Source of the DNA: Enterobacteriaceae bacterium | GTDB lineage: Bacteria; Pseudomonadota; Gammaproteobacteria; Enterobacterales; Enterobacteriaceae | Assembly (NCBI GenBank): GCA_022712475.1 | Contig: JALAGK010000420.1 | Location: 1-6,355 of the forward strand | Reading direction: 5' to 3' | Length of the DNA stretch: 6,355 nt | Shown here: one piece after another, positions 1 through 6,272 of the stretch | Position numbering within the stretch: the stretch's first letter is position 1 | Layout of the letters: every line of letters begins with the position of its first letter | Translations under genes and position numbers: made by a program | The notes under the pieces: generated by a model | Databases searched by the model: none | The model's input: only the letters and a program-made list of their open reading frames with translations | Told to the model about the DNA's origin: nothing

Positions 1-77
1 CAGATTTGTATTATAGACAGTCACTCCACTGCTTCTTTTTATGAATGTGATCCCTGAGAGTAATGTAAGTTATGATA

Positions 78-106
78 TTGCTGTTCGGGCTGTTCGGCAT
101 TATTAT
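78..106 (+). promoter_or_regulatory. Possible sigma-70 promoter for phnB
   Basis: TTGCTG (78-83) and TATTAT (101-106) are separated by 17 bp. The -10 matches the TATAAT consensus at five of six positions and the -35 at three of six. Transcription would start near 113, giving a leader of about 140 nt. This is a pattern match only; the AT-rich region allows other choices. Confidence 0.3.
80..97. repeat. Tandem 9-bp direct repeat
   Basis: GCTGTTCGG occurs twice in direct contact (80-88 and 89-97). Both copies fall almost wholly in the spacer of the candidate promoter at 78-106. It may be a chance duplication or a pair of regulator half-sites; the sequence does not decide. Confidence 0.7.
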
Positions 107-209
107 TATCGCCCACCTGAACGTGAACAACGCTCACTACGCACCCGCGCAGATATTTGCGCATTCATAACAGTAAATAAAATCCCCTTACGCGCCTGGC
201 TTAGGACAG

Positions 210-232
210 CAACGTTTGCCATGCTAACGTTG
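210..232. promoter_or_regulatory. 23-bp dyad upstream of phnB (operator or hairpin)
   Basis: Perfect 7-bp arms CAACGTT (210-216) and AACGTTG (226-232) flank a 9-nt centre in which a further GC (218-219) pairs with GC (223-224). In all, nine positions per arm agree around a centre at 221. The dyad ends 23 nt before the phnB start and is not followed by a T-run, so it is not an intrinsic terminator. It could be an operator, or an mRNA hairpin in the phnB leader. The regulator is unknown. Confidence 0.5.
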
Positions 233-243
233 TACCCTTATGC

Positions 244-250
244 GAGGTGA
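244..250 (+). promoter_or_regulatory. Shine-Dalgarno site deciding the phnB start
   Basis: GAGGTGA lies 5 nt before the GTG at 256. The other in-frame GTG, at 247, falls inside this site and so has no ribosome-binding sequence of its own at a workable distance. Confidence 0.75.
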
Positions 251-255
251 CCATC

Positions 256-690
256 GTGGCACTCAATCCCTATATTTTCTTTCCTGGCAACTGTCGGGAA
301 GCCATCGCCTTTTACCAGCAGACCCTGGGCGCAGAAGTCCTCTTCTCAATGACCTTTGCCGAAATGCCACCGCAGGAAAGCGGTGAGCAACAGGAGGGCT
401 GCGCGCCTGCCAGTATGCCACCAGACGCGATTTTGCACGCCACAGTACGCGTCGGCGGCAGCGAGTTGATGATGAGCGACGGCACATCTGAAACCGTGCC
501 GGCCCATCACGGTTATGCGCTCAGTCTCTCAGGTCACAGCCTTGATGAAGCCAAAAGCTGGTTCGAGGCATTAAGCCAGGACGGGCGCATCACCATGCCG
601 TGGCAGGCCACCTTCTGGACGCCCGGTTTCGGTATGCTGGTGGATAAATTCGGCATTCCGTGGATGGTCGGCGTCGCCCACCAAATGTAA
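256..690 (+). CDS. phnB: PhnB/YjdN-type VOC-fold protein
   Basis: This 144-residue protein belongs to the PhnB (YjdN) family of the vicinal oxygen chelate / glyoxalase-like superfamily. Residues 4-27 carry the family opening (NPY, PGNC, AFYQQTLG), MMSDG follows near the middle, and 116-137 hold the closing W-x2-TFW-x2-GFG-x3-DKFG-PWM pattern. Length agrees with E. coli PhnB. The GTG at 256 is chosen because a good Shine-Dalgarno sequence precedes it by 5 nt and the product then starts at the family N-terminus (M-x-LNPY); a GTG at 247 would add three residues. The biochemical role is not established, and in E. coli phnB is not needed for phosphonate growth. Here the gene is cut off from phnC by a terminator and a separate promoter, which fits a role apart from C-P lyase. 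Confidence 0.92.
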   Translation: MALNPYIFFPGNCREAIAFYQQTLGAEVLFSMTFAEMPPQESGEQQEGCAPASMPPDAILHATVRVGGSELMMSDGTSETVPAHHGYALSLSGHSLDEAKSWFEALSQDGRITMPWQATFWTPGFGMLVDKFGIPWMVGVAHQM

Positions 691-697
691 CTCTCGC

Positions 698-725
698 CGA
701 GCCGCGTCTGCGGCTCGCGCTTTTT
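698..725 (+). terminator. Rho-independent terminator after phnB
   Basis: A perfect 8-bp GC-rich stem, CGAGCCGC (698-705) and GCGGCTCG (710-717), closes a GTCT loop. CGC and a run of five T (721-725) follow. It starts 8 nt after the phnB stop and should end most phnB transcripts before phnC. Confidence 0.88.
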
Positions 726-755
726 ATGTCAATTCTTCATCTTAACGAAACCTGA

Positions 756-773
756 CGTTAACCAAACCGTCAC
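756..773 (+). promoter_or_regulatory. Pho box (PhoB site) of the phnC operon
   Basis: CGTTAAC-CAAA-CCGTCAC has the layout of a Pho box: two 7-bp direct repeats with a 4-bp AT-rich spacer. It matches the consensus CTGTCATAAAACTGTCAC at 12 of 18 positions, best in the downstream half. A weaker, partly overlapping unit (CTGACGT at 752-758) may extend the site upstream. E. coli phnC is known to be PhoB-controlled from the same place. This implies induction by phosphate starvation. Confidence 0.75.
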
Positions 774-779
774 ACTTCC

Positions 780-814
780 CCGGCACCATAAAGCCACATT
801 TTTATGGAGGCCGG
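780..814. promoter_or_regulatory. Two-part dyad over phnC -10 and ribosome site
   Basis: CCGGC (780-784) and GCCGG (810-814) form outer arms; CCATAAA (786-792) and TTTATGG (801-807) form perfect inner arms around an 8-nt centre. The left inner arm covers the probable -10, and the right side covers the GGAGG Shine-Dalgarno sequence (806-810) of phnC. As DNA it is a plausible repressor operator. As RNA, in a transcript starting upstream, it would fold part of the ribosome site into a stem. PhnF, encoded in the operon, is a candidate ligand by inference only. Confidence 0.5.
787..792 (+). promoter_or_regulatory. Probable -10 of the phnC promoter
   Basis: CATAAA matches TATAAT at four of six positions and lies 13 bp after the Pho box, a little further than the roughly 10-11 bp usual for Pho promoters. 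The transcript would start near 799-800, giving a leader of about 18 nt. Neighbouring registers (785-790, 786-791) fit the consensus less well. Confidence 0.4.
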
Positions 815-817
815 AAC

Positions 818-1606
818 ATGCAAACAATCATCCGCGTCGAGAACTTAAGCAAAACCTTTCACCACAACCCGGCGCTCAACGCCGTTAGCCTTACAGTTGG
901 CAAAGGGGAAATGGTCGCCCTGCTGGGGCCGTCGGGTTCAGGCAAATCCACGCTGCTGCGCCATTTAAGCGGCCTGATGAGCGCCGATCGCGCCAGTGAT
1001 TCGCACGTCGAACTGCTGGGCCGCACCGTACAGCGCGCTGGTAAGCTGGCGCGCGACATTCGCCGCAGCCGCAGCGAGATTGGCTATATCTTCCAGCAAT
1101 TCAACCTGGTCAACCGACTCTCGGTACTCGACAACGTATTGATTGGCGCACTCGGCAGTACGCCGTTCTGGCGCACCTGCTGTCGCTGGTTTAGCGCAGA
1201 GCAAAAACAGCAGGCGCTGCACGCCCTGACCCGCGTTGGCATGGCGCATTTCGCCCACCAGCGCGTTTCCACCCTCTCTGGTGGCCAGCAGCAGCGCGTC
1301 GCCATTGCCCGTGCGCTGATGCAAAAAGCAAAGGTCATTCTCGCTGACGAACCCATTGCCTCACTGGACCCGGAATCGGCCCGCATCGTAATGGAAACCC
1401 TGTACGACATTAACCGTAACGACGGCATTACCGTGGTGGTCACACTCCACCAGGTGGACTACGCCCTGCGCTATTGCGAGCGCATTGTCGCCCTACGCCA
1501 GGGCCATATTTTCTACGACGGTGCCAGCGGCGAGTTCGACAATGAGCGGCTGGGCAATCTTTATCGCAGCATGAATCGCGTCGAGCCAGACGCTGCCGCT
1601 GCCTGA
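818..1606 (+). CDS. phnC: Phosphonate ABC transporter ATP-binding protein PhnC
   Basis: This is the cytoplasmic ATPase of the phosphonate importer PhnCDE; its hydrolysis of ATP drives uptake. The 262-residue sequence has every ABC motif in order: Walker [10 protein letters not shown] (37-45), Q-loop FQQFN (92-96), signature LSGGQQQR (153-160), Walker B VILADEP (173-179), D-loop SLD (182-184) and switch His211 in TLHQ. No catalytic residue is missing. The segment between Q-loop and signature, including [13 protein letters not shown], is typical of PhnC and separates it from amino-acid importers. Start ATG 818 has GGAGG 7 nt upstream. It opens the operon behind the Pho box, and phnD follows after 26 nt. 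Confidence 0.98.
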   Translation: MQTIIRVENLSKTFHHNPALNAVSLTVGKGEMVALLGPSGSGKSTLLRHLSGLMSADRASDSHVELLGRTVQRAGKLARDIRRSRSEIGYIFQQFNLVNRLSVLDNVLIGALGSTPFWRTCCRWFSAEQKQQALHALTRVGMAHFAHQRVSTLSGGQQQRVAIARALMQKAKVILADEPIASLDPESARIVMETLYDINRNDGITVVVTLHQVDYALRYCERIVALRQGHIFYDGASGEFDNERLGNLYRSMNRVEPDAAAA

Positions 1607-1632
1607 TTTCTTTTCACTCAAAGGAACATTCA

Positions 1633-2619
1633 ATGAGCCACAAAGCGGTTGCCGCCCTCGCCTTCACCAGCATGTTCAGCATCAGCGTGATGAGTGCGCA
1701 GGCAGATGAACCCTCAGCGCTGAACTTCGGCATCATCTCCACGGAATCACAGCAAAACCTCAAACCGCAGTGGGATCCGTTTCTCAAAGACATGGAAAAG
1801 TCGCTCGGTGTCAAAGTGAATGCTTTCTTCGCCCCGGACTACGCCGGCATCATCCAGGGCATGCGCTTTAACAAAGTCGATCTCGCCTGGTATGGCAACC
1901 TGTCGGCTATGGAAGCCGTTGACCGCGCAGGCGGCCAGGTCTTCGCCCAGACCGTGGCGGCAGATGGTTCCCCTGGCTACTGGAGTGTGCTTATCGTCAA
2001 TAAAGACAGCAAAATCCAGAATCTGGAGGAGATGCTGGCCCAGCGTAAAGACCTGTCCTTCGGTAACGGCGATCCGAACTCCACCTCTGGCTATCTGGTG
2101 CCTGGCTACTACGTGTTTGCCAAACACAACGTCCAGGTCAGTGAATTCAAGCGCTCGCTCAACGCCAACCACGAAACCAATGCGCTGGCGGTCGCCAATA
2201 AGCAACTGGACGTGGCCACCAACAACACTGAAAGCCTCGATCGCCTGAAAGCCACAGCACCGCAAAAGTTCGCTCAACTACGTGTTATCTGGAAATCTCC
2301 GCTTATTCCGTCTGACCCGATTGTCTGGCGCAAAAACCTGCCGGACGCCACCAAAGAAAAACTGCGCAGCTTTTTCCTGAGCTACGGCAAAACGCCGGAA
2401 GAAAAGGCCGTGCTGAAAGGGCTGACCTGGGCGCCGTTCCGCGCTTCCAGCGACCAGCAACTGGTCCCCATTCGCCAGCTCACGCTGTTTAAAGAAATGC
2501 AGAGCGTGAAGAACAACACGAACCTGAGCGAACAGGAGCGCACCAGCAAAGTTGCTGCTTTACAGACGCAGCTTGACGCGCTGGACAACGCTGCTAAACA
2601 AACCGCCCAGGCACAGTAA
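1633..2619 (+). CDS. phnD: Periplasmic phosphonate-binding protein PhnD
   Basis: PhnD is the soluble periplasmic receptor that delivers phosphonates, with 2-aminoethylphosphonate the preferred ligand in E. coli, to the PhnE/PhnC transporter. The 328-residue precursor begins with a signal peptide: a short basic start (His3, Lys4), a hydrophobic core at 5-20, and a likely signal peptidase I cut after Ala-Gln-Ala at 24/25. There is no lipobox cysteine. The mature protein carries PhnD-family signatures: GIISTESQQN (33-42), FFAPDYAGIIQGMR (65-78), the STSG turn at 150-153 that binds the phosphonate group in related proteins, HETNALAVAN (180-189) and SPLIP-DPIVWRK (222-234). It is about 10 residues shorter than E. 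coli PhnD, all at the variable, coiled-coil-like C-terminus. AAGGAA sits 6 nt before the ATG. Confidence 0.97.
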   Translation: MSHKAVAALAFTSMFSISVMSAQADEPSALNFGIISTESQQNLKPQWDPFLKDMEKSLGVKVNAFFAPDYAGIIQGMRFNKVDLAWYGNLSAMEAVDRAGGQVFAQTVAADGSPGYWSVLIVNKDSKIQNLEEMLAQRKDLSFGNGDPNSTSGYLVPGYYVFAKHNVQVSEFKRSLNANHETNALAVANKQLDVATNNTESLDRLKATAPQKFAQLRVIWKSPLIPSDPIVWRKNLPDATKEKLRSFFLSYGKTPEEKAVLKGLTWAPFRASSDQQLVPIRQLTLFKEMQSVKNNTNLSEQERTSKVAALQTQLDALDNAAKQTAQAQ

Positions 2620-2641
2620 GCCCTGATAACGGAGCAAAGAT

Positions 2642-3421
2642 ATGCACAGTATCACCGTTGCCCCACCCAAACGCAGCACCTTCTCGCTGATTGGTTGGGC
2701 GCTGGTTCTGGCCGTTCTTGCCGCCTCGTGGCACGGTGCTGAAATGGCACCGCTCACGCTGTTTCGCGATGCAGGCAATATGGCGACATTCGCCGCAGAC
2801 TTTTTCCCGCCTGATTTCAGTCAATGGCCGCAGTATCTCAAAGAGATGTCGATCACGCTGCAAATCGCTGTCTGGGGCACCGCACTTGCGGTCGTGCTTT
2901 CCATCCCCTTTGGCCTGATGAGTGCCGAAAACATTTCACCGTGGTGGCTTTATCAGCCGGTACGCCGGGCAATGGATGCCTGTCGCGCCATTAACGAAAT
3001 GGTGTTCGCCATGCTGTTTGTAGTGGCCGTCGGCCTTGGCCCGTTTGCCGGGGTTCTGGCGCTATTTATCCATACCACGGGCGTGCTCTCCAAACTGCTG
3101 TCAGAGGCAATAGAAGCCATCGACCCTGGCCCGGTGGAAGGCATTCGCGCCACCGGCGCGAACAAAATTGAAGAGATTATCTACGGCGTACTGCCCCAGG
3201 TGATGCCGCTCTTAATCTCCTACTCGCTCTACCGATTTGAGTCCAACGTGCGCTCCGCCACCGTGGTGGGCATGGTCGGCGCAGGGGGTATCGGGGTCAC
3301 GCTGTGGGAAGCTATTCGCGGTTTCCAGTTCCAGCAAACCTGCGCCCTGATGATTGTTGTGATTGTCACTGTCAGCCTGCTGGACTTCCTGTCCCAGCGC
3401 CTGCGTAAGCAATTTATCTAA
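2642..3421 (+). CDS. phnE: Phosphonate ABC transporter permease PhnE
   Basis: PhnE is the inner-membrane channel subunit that couples to PhnC and receives substrate from PhnD. The 259 residues show hydrophobic segments at about 16-30, 71-92, 119-149, 186-197 and 235-250. The binding-protein-dependent permease (EAA) loop is clear: [20 protein letters not shown] at 165-185, which docks on the ATPase. GMVGAGGIG (210-218) is another family signature. The frame is open from end to end; in E. coli K-12 the same gene is inactive because of an 8-bp duplication, while strain B has the intact 259-residue form, and this sequence matches the intact type. GGAG lies 7 nt before the ATG, and phnD ends 22 nt upstream. 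Confidence 0.97.
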   Translation: MHSITVAPPKRSTFSLIGWALVLAVLAASWHGAEMAPLTLFRDAGNMATFAADFFPPDFSQWPQYLKEMSITLQIAVWGTALAVVLSIPFGLMSAENISPWWLYQPVRRAMDACRAINEMVFAMLFVVAVGLGPFAGVLALFIHTTGVLSKLLSEAIEAIDPGPVEGIRATGANKIEEIIYGVLPQVMPLLISYSLYRFESNVRSATVVGMVGAGGIGVTLWEAIRGFQFQQTCALMIVVIVTVSLLDFLSQRLRKQFI

Positions 3422-3441
3422 GTCAGAGAGGAGTTTGCGCC

Positions 3442-4164
3442 ATGTACTTGTCCAGACATCCGACCAGTTACCCTACCCGCTACGAAGAGATCGCGGCAAA
3501 ACTCGAGCTGGAGCTGCGCCATTACCGTTGCGGCGACTACTTACCCGCCGAGCATCAACTGGCCGCACGTTATGCAGTTAACCGCCACACACTGCGCCGC
3601 GCCATTGACCAGCTGGTAGAGCGCGGATGGGTTCAGCGCCGCCAGGGCGTCGGCGTACTGGTACTAATGCGCCCGTTCGACTACCCCCTTAACGCGCAGG
3701 CACGCTTTAGCCAGAACCTGCTTGAGCAAGGCAGCCACCCCACCAGCGAACGCCTGCTGGCCGTGCTGCGCCCGGCAACCAGCGGCGTGGCCGAGGGACT
3801 TGGCGTTCAGGAAGGCGACAACATTATTCACCTGCGCACGCTGCGCCGGGTCAACGGTGTAGCGCTGTGCCTTATCGACCACTACTTTGCCGAGCTGGCC
3901 TGGTGGCCAGCGCTGCGCGAGTTCACCAGCGGTTCACTGCACGACTGGCTTTATGCGCAAACCGGCGTGGCACTCACCCGCTACCAGACGCGCATCAGTG
4001 CCCGTCGCGCCCAGGCTAAAGAGAGCCGGGTCCTGGAGCTACCCAACATGGCACCGCTCTTGTGTGTGCGCACCCTTAACCGACAGGCCGACAGTGAGCA
4101 GGTAGCGGAGTACTCCGTCAGCCTGACTCGCGCCGACCTGATTGAATTCACCATGGAGCACTGA
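3442..4164 (+). CDS. phnF: GntR/HutC-family transcriptional regulator PhnF
   Basis: PhnF is a DNA-binding regulator, presumed to repress phn genes and respond to a phosphonate-related ligand; its E. coli operator and effector are not firmly known. Residues 13-74 are a GntR winged helix-turn-helix: YEEIAAKLELEL, then LPAEHQLAARYAVNRHTLRRAIDQL with the recognition helix at about 46-58, and the wing RRQGVGVLV (66-74). Residues from about 90 to 235 form the UTRA effector domain, with LRTLRRVNG, LIDHYF and the closing AEYSVSLTRADLIEF pattern. The 240-residue length fits E. coli PhnF (241). GAGAGGAG lies 8 nt before the ATG. The gene sits between transporter and lyase genes, so it would be made with the operon and could feed back on it. 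Confidence 0.95.
   Translation: MYLSRHPTSYPTRYEEIAAKLELELRHYRCGDYLPAEHQLAARYAVNRHTLRRAIDQLVERGWVQRRQGVGVLVLMRPFDYPLNAQARFSQNLLEQGSHPTSERLLAVLRPATSGVAEGLGVQEGDNIIHLRTLRRVNGVALCLIDHYFAELAWWPALREFTSGSLHDWLYAQTGVALTRYQTRISARRAQAKESRVLELPNMAPLLCVRTLNRQADSEQVAEYSVSLTRADLIEFTMEH
4155..4158 (+). promoter_or_regulatory. Shine-Dalgarno site of phnG inside phnF
   Basis: GGAG lies in the last codons of phnF, 7 nt before the ATG at 4166. It supports that start over the in-frame ATG at 4142, which lies 24 nt upstream and would add eight residues not expected from the family. Confidence 0.7.
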
Positions 4165-4165
4165 A

Positions 4166-4624
4166 ATGGACAGCCATTTTACGACCGCCGACAGACAACG
4201 CTGGATGGCCGTACTGGCCCACAGCGAGCCGCAGGCGCTGGCCGAATGCTGGCACGCGCTGAACCTGAAACCACAGTACGACACCCTGCGTCCTGCCGAA
4301 ACCGGACTGGTGCAGTTAAAAGCGCGTGCAGGCGCCACCGGCGAGGCTTTTTTTGCCGGTGATGCCACGCTCACCCGCGCCGCCGTGCGCTTAGCAAGCG
4401 GCGTTTGCGGATACAGCTGGGTGCTGGGACGCAACAAAGCCCACAGCGAACGCTGCGCGCTGATTGATGCCCTGATGCAGGAAAAACAGCATTACCTGAC
4501 ACTACTCGAAACGCTGATTAATCCGCTGGAGGCTCGTCGCGAGGCGCGCCTGAGCCAGCGCGAAGCCGAGGTTAACGCCAGCCGCGTTGACTTCTTTACC
4601 CTGGTTCGCGGAGATAACGAATGA
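4166..4624 (+). CDS. phnG: C-P lyase core subunit PhnG
   Basis: PhnG is a small subunit of the PhnGHIJ core complex. With PhnH, PhnI and PhnL it is required to convert ATP plus phosphonate into ribose-1-phosphonate 5-triphosphate and adenine; it has no separate activity known. The protein has 152 residues (E. coli 150). Visible family motifs are ETGLVQ (45-50), [11 protein letters not shown] (65-75), GYSWVLGR (82-89), [10 protein letters not shown] (94-103) and, near the end, [19 protein letters not shown] 4166 is chosen over ATG 4142 because of its ribosome site and the family length. phnF stops one nucleotide before it, and the stop overlaps phnH in ATGA, so coupled translation at both ends is likely. 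Confidence 0.96.
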   Translation: MDSHFTTADRQRWMAVLAHSEPQALAECWHALNLKPQYDTLRPAETGLVQLKARAGATGEAFFAGDATLTRAAVRLASGVCGYSWVLGRNKAHSERCALIDALMQEKQHYLTLLETLINPLEARREARLSQREAEVNASRVDFFTLVRGDNE

Positions 4625-5205
4625 CTTTAACCACCGTCTTTCCCCAGCCGGTGCAGGATGCCCAGGCCTGTTTTCGCCGCCTGCTGAAGGCCATGAGCGA
4701 GCCTGGCGTTGTTGTGACATTACACCCACTCAGGCACGGCTGGCAGCCGCTCGGCGTTGCCGCCAGCGGTACGCTGCTCACCCTTGCCGACGGCGATACC
4801 CCGGTGTGGCTCTCGCCATCTGTGGATAACGACCTCGTGCGCCAGAACCTGCGTTTTCATACCGGAGCGCCGCTGTGTGCGCAACCGCAGGATGCCCAGT
4901 TCGCCGTCGCCGACGACACCATTGAGCCCGAACAGCTCAATGCACTGGCTCAGGGCTGCGCTACCTCTCCGGAGCAGAGCGCCACACTGGTTGTGCAACT
5001 CGCCTCGCTGAGCGGCGGGCGCATGCTGCGCCTGACGGGTCCCGGCATTGCCGAGGCGCGCATGATAGCACCGCAGCTGCCCACCTGCGTGCTGGATTAC
5101 CTCATTGAGCGCCCGCAGCCGTTTCCGCTGGGCATTGATCTCATTCTGACTTGCGGCGAGCGCCTGCTGGCCGTGCCGCGAACCACGCATGTGGAGGTGT
5201 GCTGA
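4621..5205 (+). CDS. phnH: C-P lyase core subunit PhnH
   Basis: PhnH (194 residues, the same length as in E. coli) is the dimeric cytoplasmic core subunit whose fold resembles type I PLP-dependent transferases but which lacks cofactor. It is needed for formation of the nucleoside phosphonate together with PhnG, PhnI and PhnL. Family signatures seen here are [12 protein letters not shown] (18-29), [14 protein letters not shown] (51-64), [25 protein letters not shown], the [13 protein letters not shown] block and the terminal [13 protein letters not shown] lies 7 nt before the ATG, inside phnG, and the start overlaps the phnG stop by 4 nt (ATGA). Its own stop shares one base with the phnI start (TGATG). 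Confidence 0.96.
   Translation: MTLTTVFPQPVQDAQACFRRLLKAMSEPGVVVTLHPLRHGWQPLGVAASGTLLTLADGDTPVWLSPSVDNDLVRQNLRFHTGAPLCAQPQDAQFAVADDTIEPEQLNALAQGCATSPEQSATLVVQLASLSGGRMLRLTGPGIAEARMIAPQLPTCVLDYLIERPQPFPLGIDLILTCGERLLAVPRTTHVEVC
5193..5199 (+). promoter_or_regulatory. Strong Shine-Dalgarno site of phnI inside phnH
   Basis: GGAGGTG, near-perfect, lies 5 nt before ATG 5205 within the last codons of phnH. It decides for 5205 against the in-frame ATG at 5151, whose 18 extra residues would read a shadow frame of phnH. Confidence 0.85.
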
Positions 5206-6272
5206 TGTACGTTGCCGTTAAAGGAGGCGAAAAAGCGATTGCTGCCGCCCATCAACTCCAGCACCACAAACGCCGTGGCGACACCTCCGTTGCCGAACTG
5301 AGCGTGGCCCAGATTGAGCAACAGATGGGTCTGGCTGTGGACCGCGTGATGACTGAAGGCGGCATTGCTGACCGCGAACTGGCGGCGCTGGCGCTCAAAC
5401 AGGCAAGTGGCGACAATGTGGAAGCCATCTTCCTGCTGCGCGCCTACCGCACCACACTTGCCAAATTTGCCGTCAGCGAGCCGCTGGATACCGCCAGCAT
5501 GCGCCTGGAGCGCCGCGTGTCTGCGGTATACAAAGACATTCCTGGCGGACAGTTGCTTGGCCCTACCTACGACTACAGCCACCGCCTACTGGACTTTGCA
5601 TTGCTGGCTGAAGGCAACACGCCACAGCTTGAACACACGCAGGCCAAACGCGACGCAGCTCCCCATGTATTCAGCCTGCTGGCCCAGCAGGGACTGGCAA
5701 AGCGTGAAGAAGACAGCGGCGCCACGCCGGACGACATTACTCGCCAGCCTGCGGTCTTCCCGTGCTCGCGCTCTTCGCGCCTGCAACAGCTGGTGCGCGG
5801 TGACGAAGGCTACCTGCTGGCACTCGCCTACTCCACCCAGCGCGGCTATGGTCGCAACCACCCGTTCGCCGGGGAAATCCGCAGCGGTTACGTTGACGTC
5901 TACATTGAGCCAGAAGAGCTGGGATTTGCGGTGAATGTCGGTGAAATGCTGCTAACGGAGTGCGAAATGGTGAACGGCTTTGTGGCCCCTGCCGATGAGC
6001 CCGCACACTTTACCCGTGGCTACGGCCTCACCTTCGGCATGAGCGAGCGTAAAGCCATGGCGATGGCGCTGGTGGACCGCGCGCTTCAGGCGCCGGACTA
6101 CAACGAGCCGGTCAGCGGACCGGCCCAGGACGAAGAGTTCGTGCTCTCTCACGCCGATAACGTCGAGGCCGCAGGCTTCGTCTCGCATCTAAAACTGCCC
6201 CACTACGTGGACTTCCAGGCCGAACTGGAACTGCTCAAACGCCTGCACGAACGGGAGAATGACCGTGACTGA
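5205..6272 (+). CDS. phnI: C-P lyase core subunit PhnI (nucleosidase)
   Basis: PhnI is the subunit linked to nucleosidase chemistry: with PhnG, PhnH and PhnL it replaces the adenine of ATP by the phosphonate; alone, the E. coli protein hydrolyses purine nucleotides to ribose 5-triphosphate. The 355 residues match E. coli PhnI (354). Conserved blocks include [12 protein letters not shown] (1-12), VMTEGGIADRELAALALKQA (48-67), YKDIPGGQLLGPTYDY (109-124), PCSRSSRLQQL (186-196), STQRGYGRNHPFAGEIRSGY (210-229) and GYGLTFGMSERKAMA (272-286). His328 and His333, in HLKLPH, fall on the residues that bind a metal at the PhnI-PhnJ interface in the E. coli structure. The C-terminus overlaps phnJ. Confidence 0.97.
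   Translation: MYVAVKGGEKAIAAAHQLQHHKRRGDTSVAELSVAQIEQQMGLAVDRVMTEGGIADRELAALALKQASGDNVEAIFLLRAYRTTLAKFAVSEPLDTASMRLERRVSAVYKDIPGGQLLGPTYDYSHRLLDFALLAEGNTPQLEHTQAKRDAAPHVFSLLAQQGLAKREEDSGATPDDITRQPAVFPCSRSSRLQQLVRGDEGYLLALAYSTQRGYGRNHPFAGEIRSGYVDVYIEPEELGFAVNVGEMLLTECEMVNGFVAPADEPAHFTRGYGLTFGMSERKAMAMALVDRALQAPDYNEPVSGPAQDEEFVLSHADNVEAAGFVSHLKLPHYVDFQAELELLKRLHERENDRD
6253..6257 (+). promoter_or_regulatory. Shine-Dalgarno site deciding the phnJ start
   Basis: GGGAG lies in the last codons of phnI, 7 nt before GTG 6265 but only 1 nt before the in-frame ATG at 6259. Spacing favours the GTG. Confidence 0.6.

Larger units (their letters stand above)
1..255. other. Upstream non-coding region before phnB
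   Basis: This stretch is visibly more AT-rich than the genes that follow, and I recognise no protein in it. An open frame runs from an ATG at 41 to a TGA at 248-250 (69 codons). It has no Shine-Dalgarno sequence before the ATG, an unusual composition rich in Arg and Tyr, and no family resemblance, so I do not call it a gene. What the region does hold is a possible promoter (78-106), a 9-bp tandem repeat (80-97) and a 23-bp dyad (210-232). In E. coli phnA (yjdM) precedes phnB; no part of phnA is recognisable here, but the window is too short to say it is absent from the locus. Confidence 0.6.

Noticed and set aside
123..137. GTGA-N7-TCAC resembling a CRP site
   Set aside because: CRP sites need a 6-bp spacer and TGTGA/TCACA arms; here the spacer is 7 bp and both outer bases are wrong.
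41..250. A 69-codon open frame on the + strand ending on the phnB ribosome site
   Set aside because: No Shine-Dalgarno sequence before the ATG, odd Arg/Tyr-rich composition, no recognisable family, and it runs through the promoter-like elements and the dyad. Its stop 6 nt before phnB could allow coupling, but nothing else supports translation.
1747..2277. Long antisense open frame (176 codons) opposite phnD
   Set aside because: The + strand frame is a clear PhnD. Such open frames are common opposite GC-biased genes, and the antisense product resembles nothing I know.
4142..4165. Earlier ATG for phnG, overlapping phnF
   Set aside because: It would add eight residues absent from the family and place the good GGAG site inside the coding region.
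4720..5190. Long antisense open frame (156 codons) opposite phnH
   Set aside because: It is a shadow of phnH with no ribosome site or family resemblance.
5151..5204. Earlier ATG for phnI
   Set aside because: The added 18 residues are a shadow frame of phnH; the strong GGAGGTG site points to 5205.
5365..5934. Out-of-frame 189-codon + strand reading frame inside phnI
   Set aside because: It overlaps highly conserved PhnI motifs in another frame, and its Ser/Thr/Trp/Arg-rich product is typical of a shadow frame.
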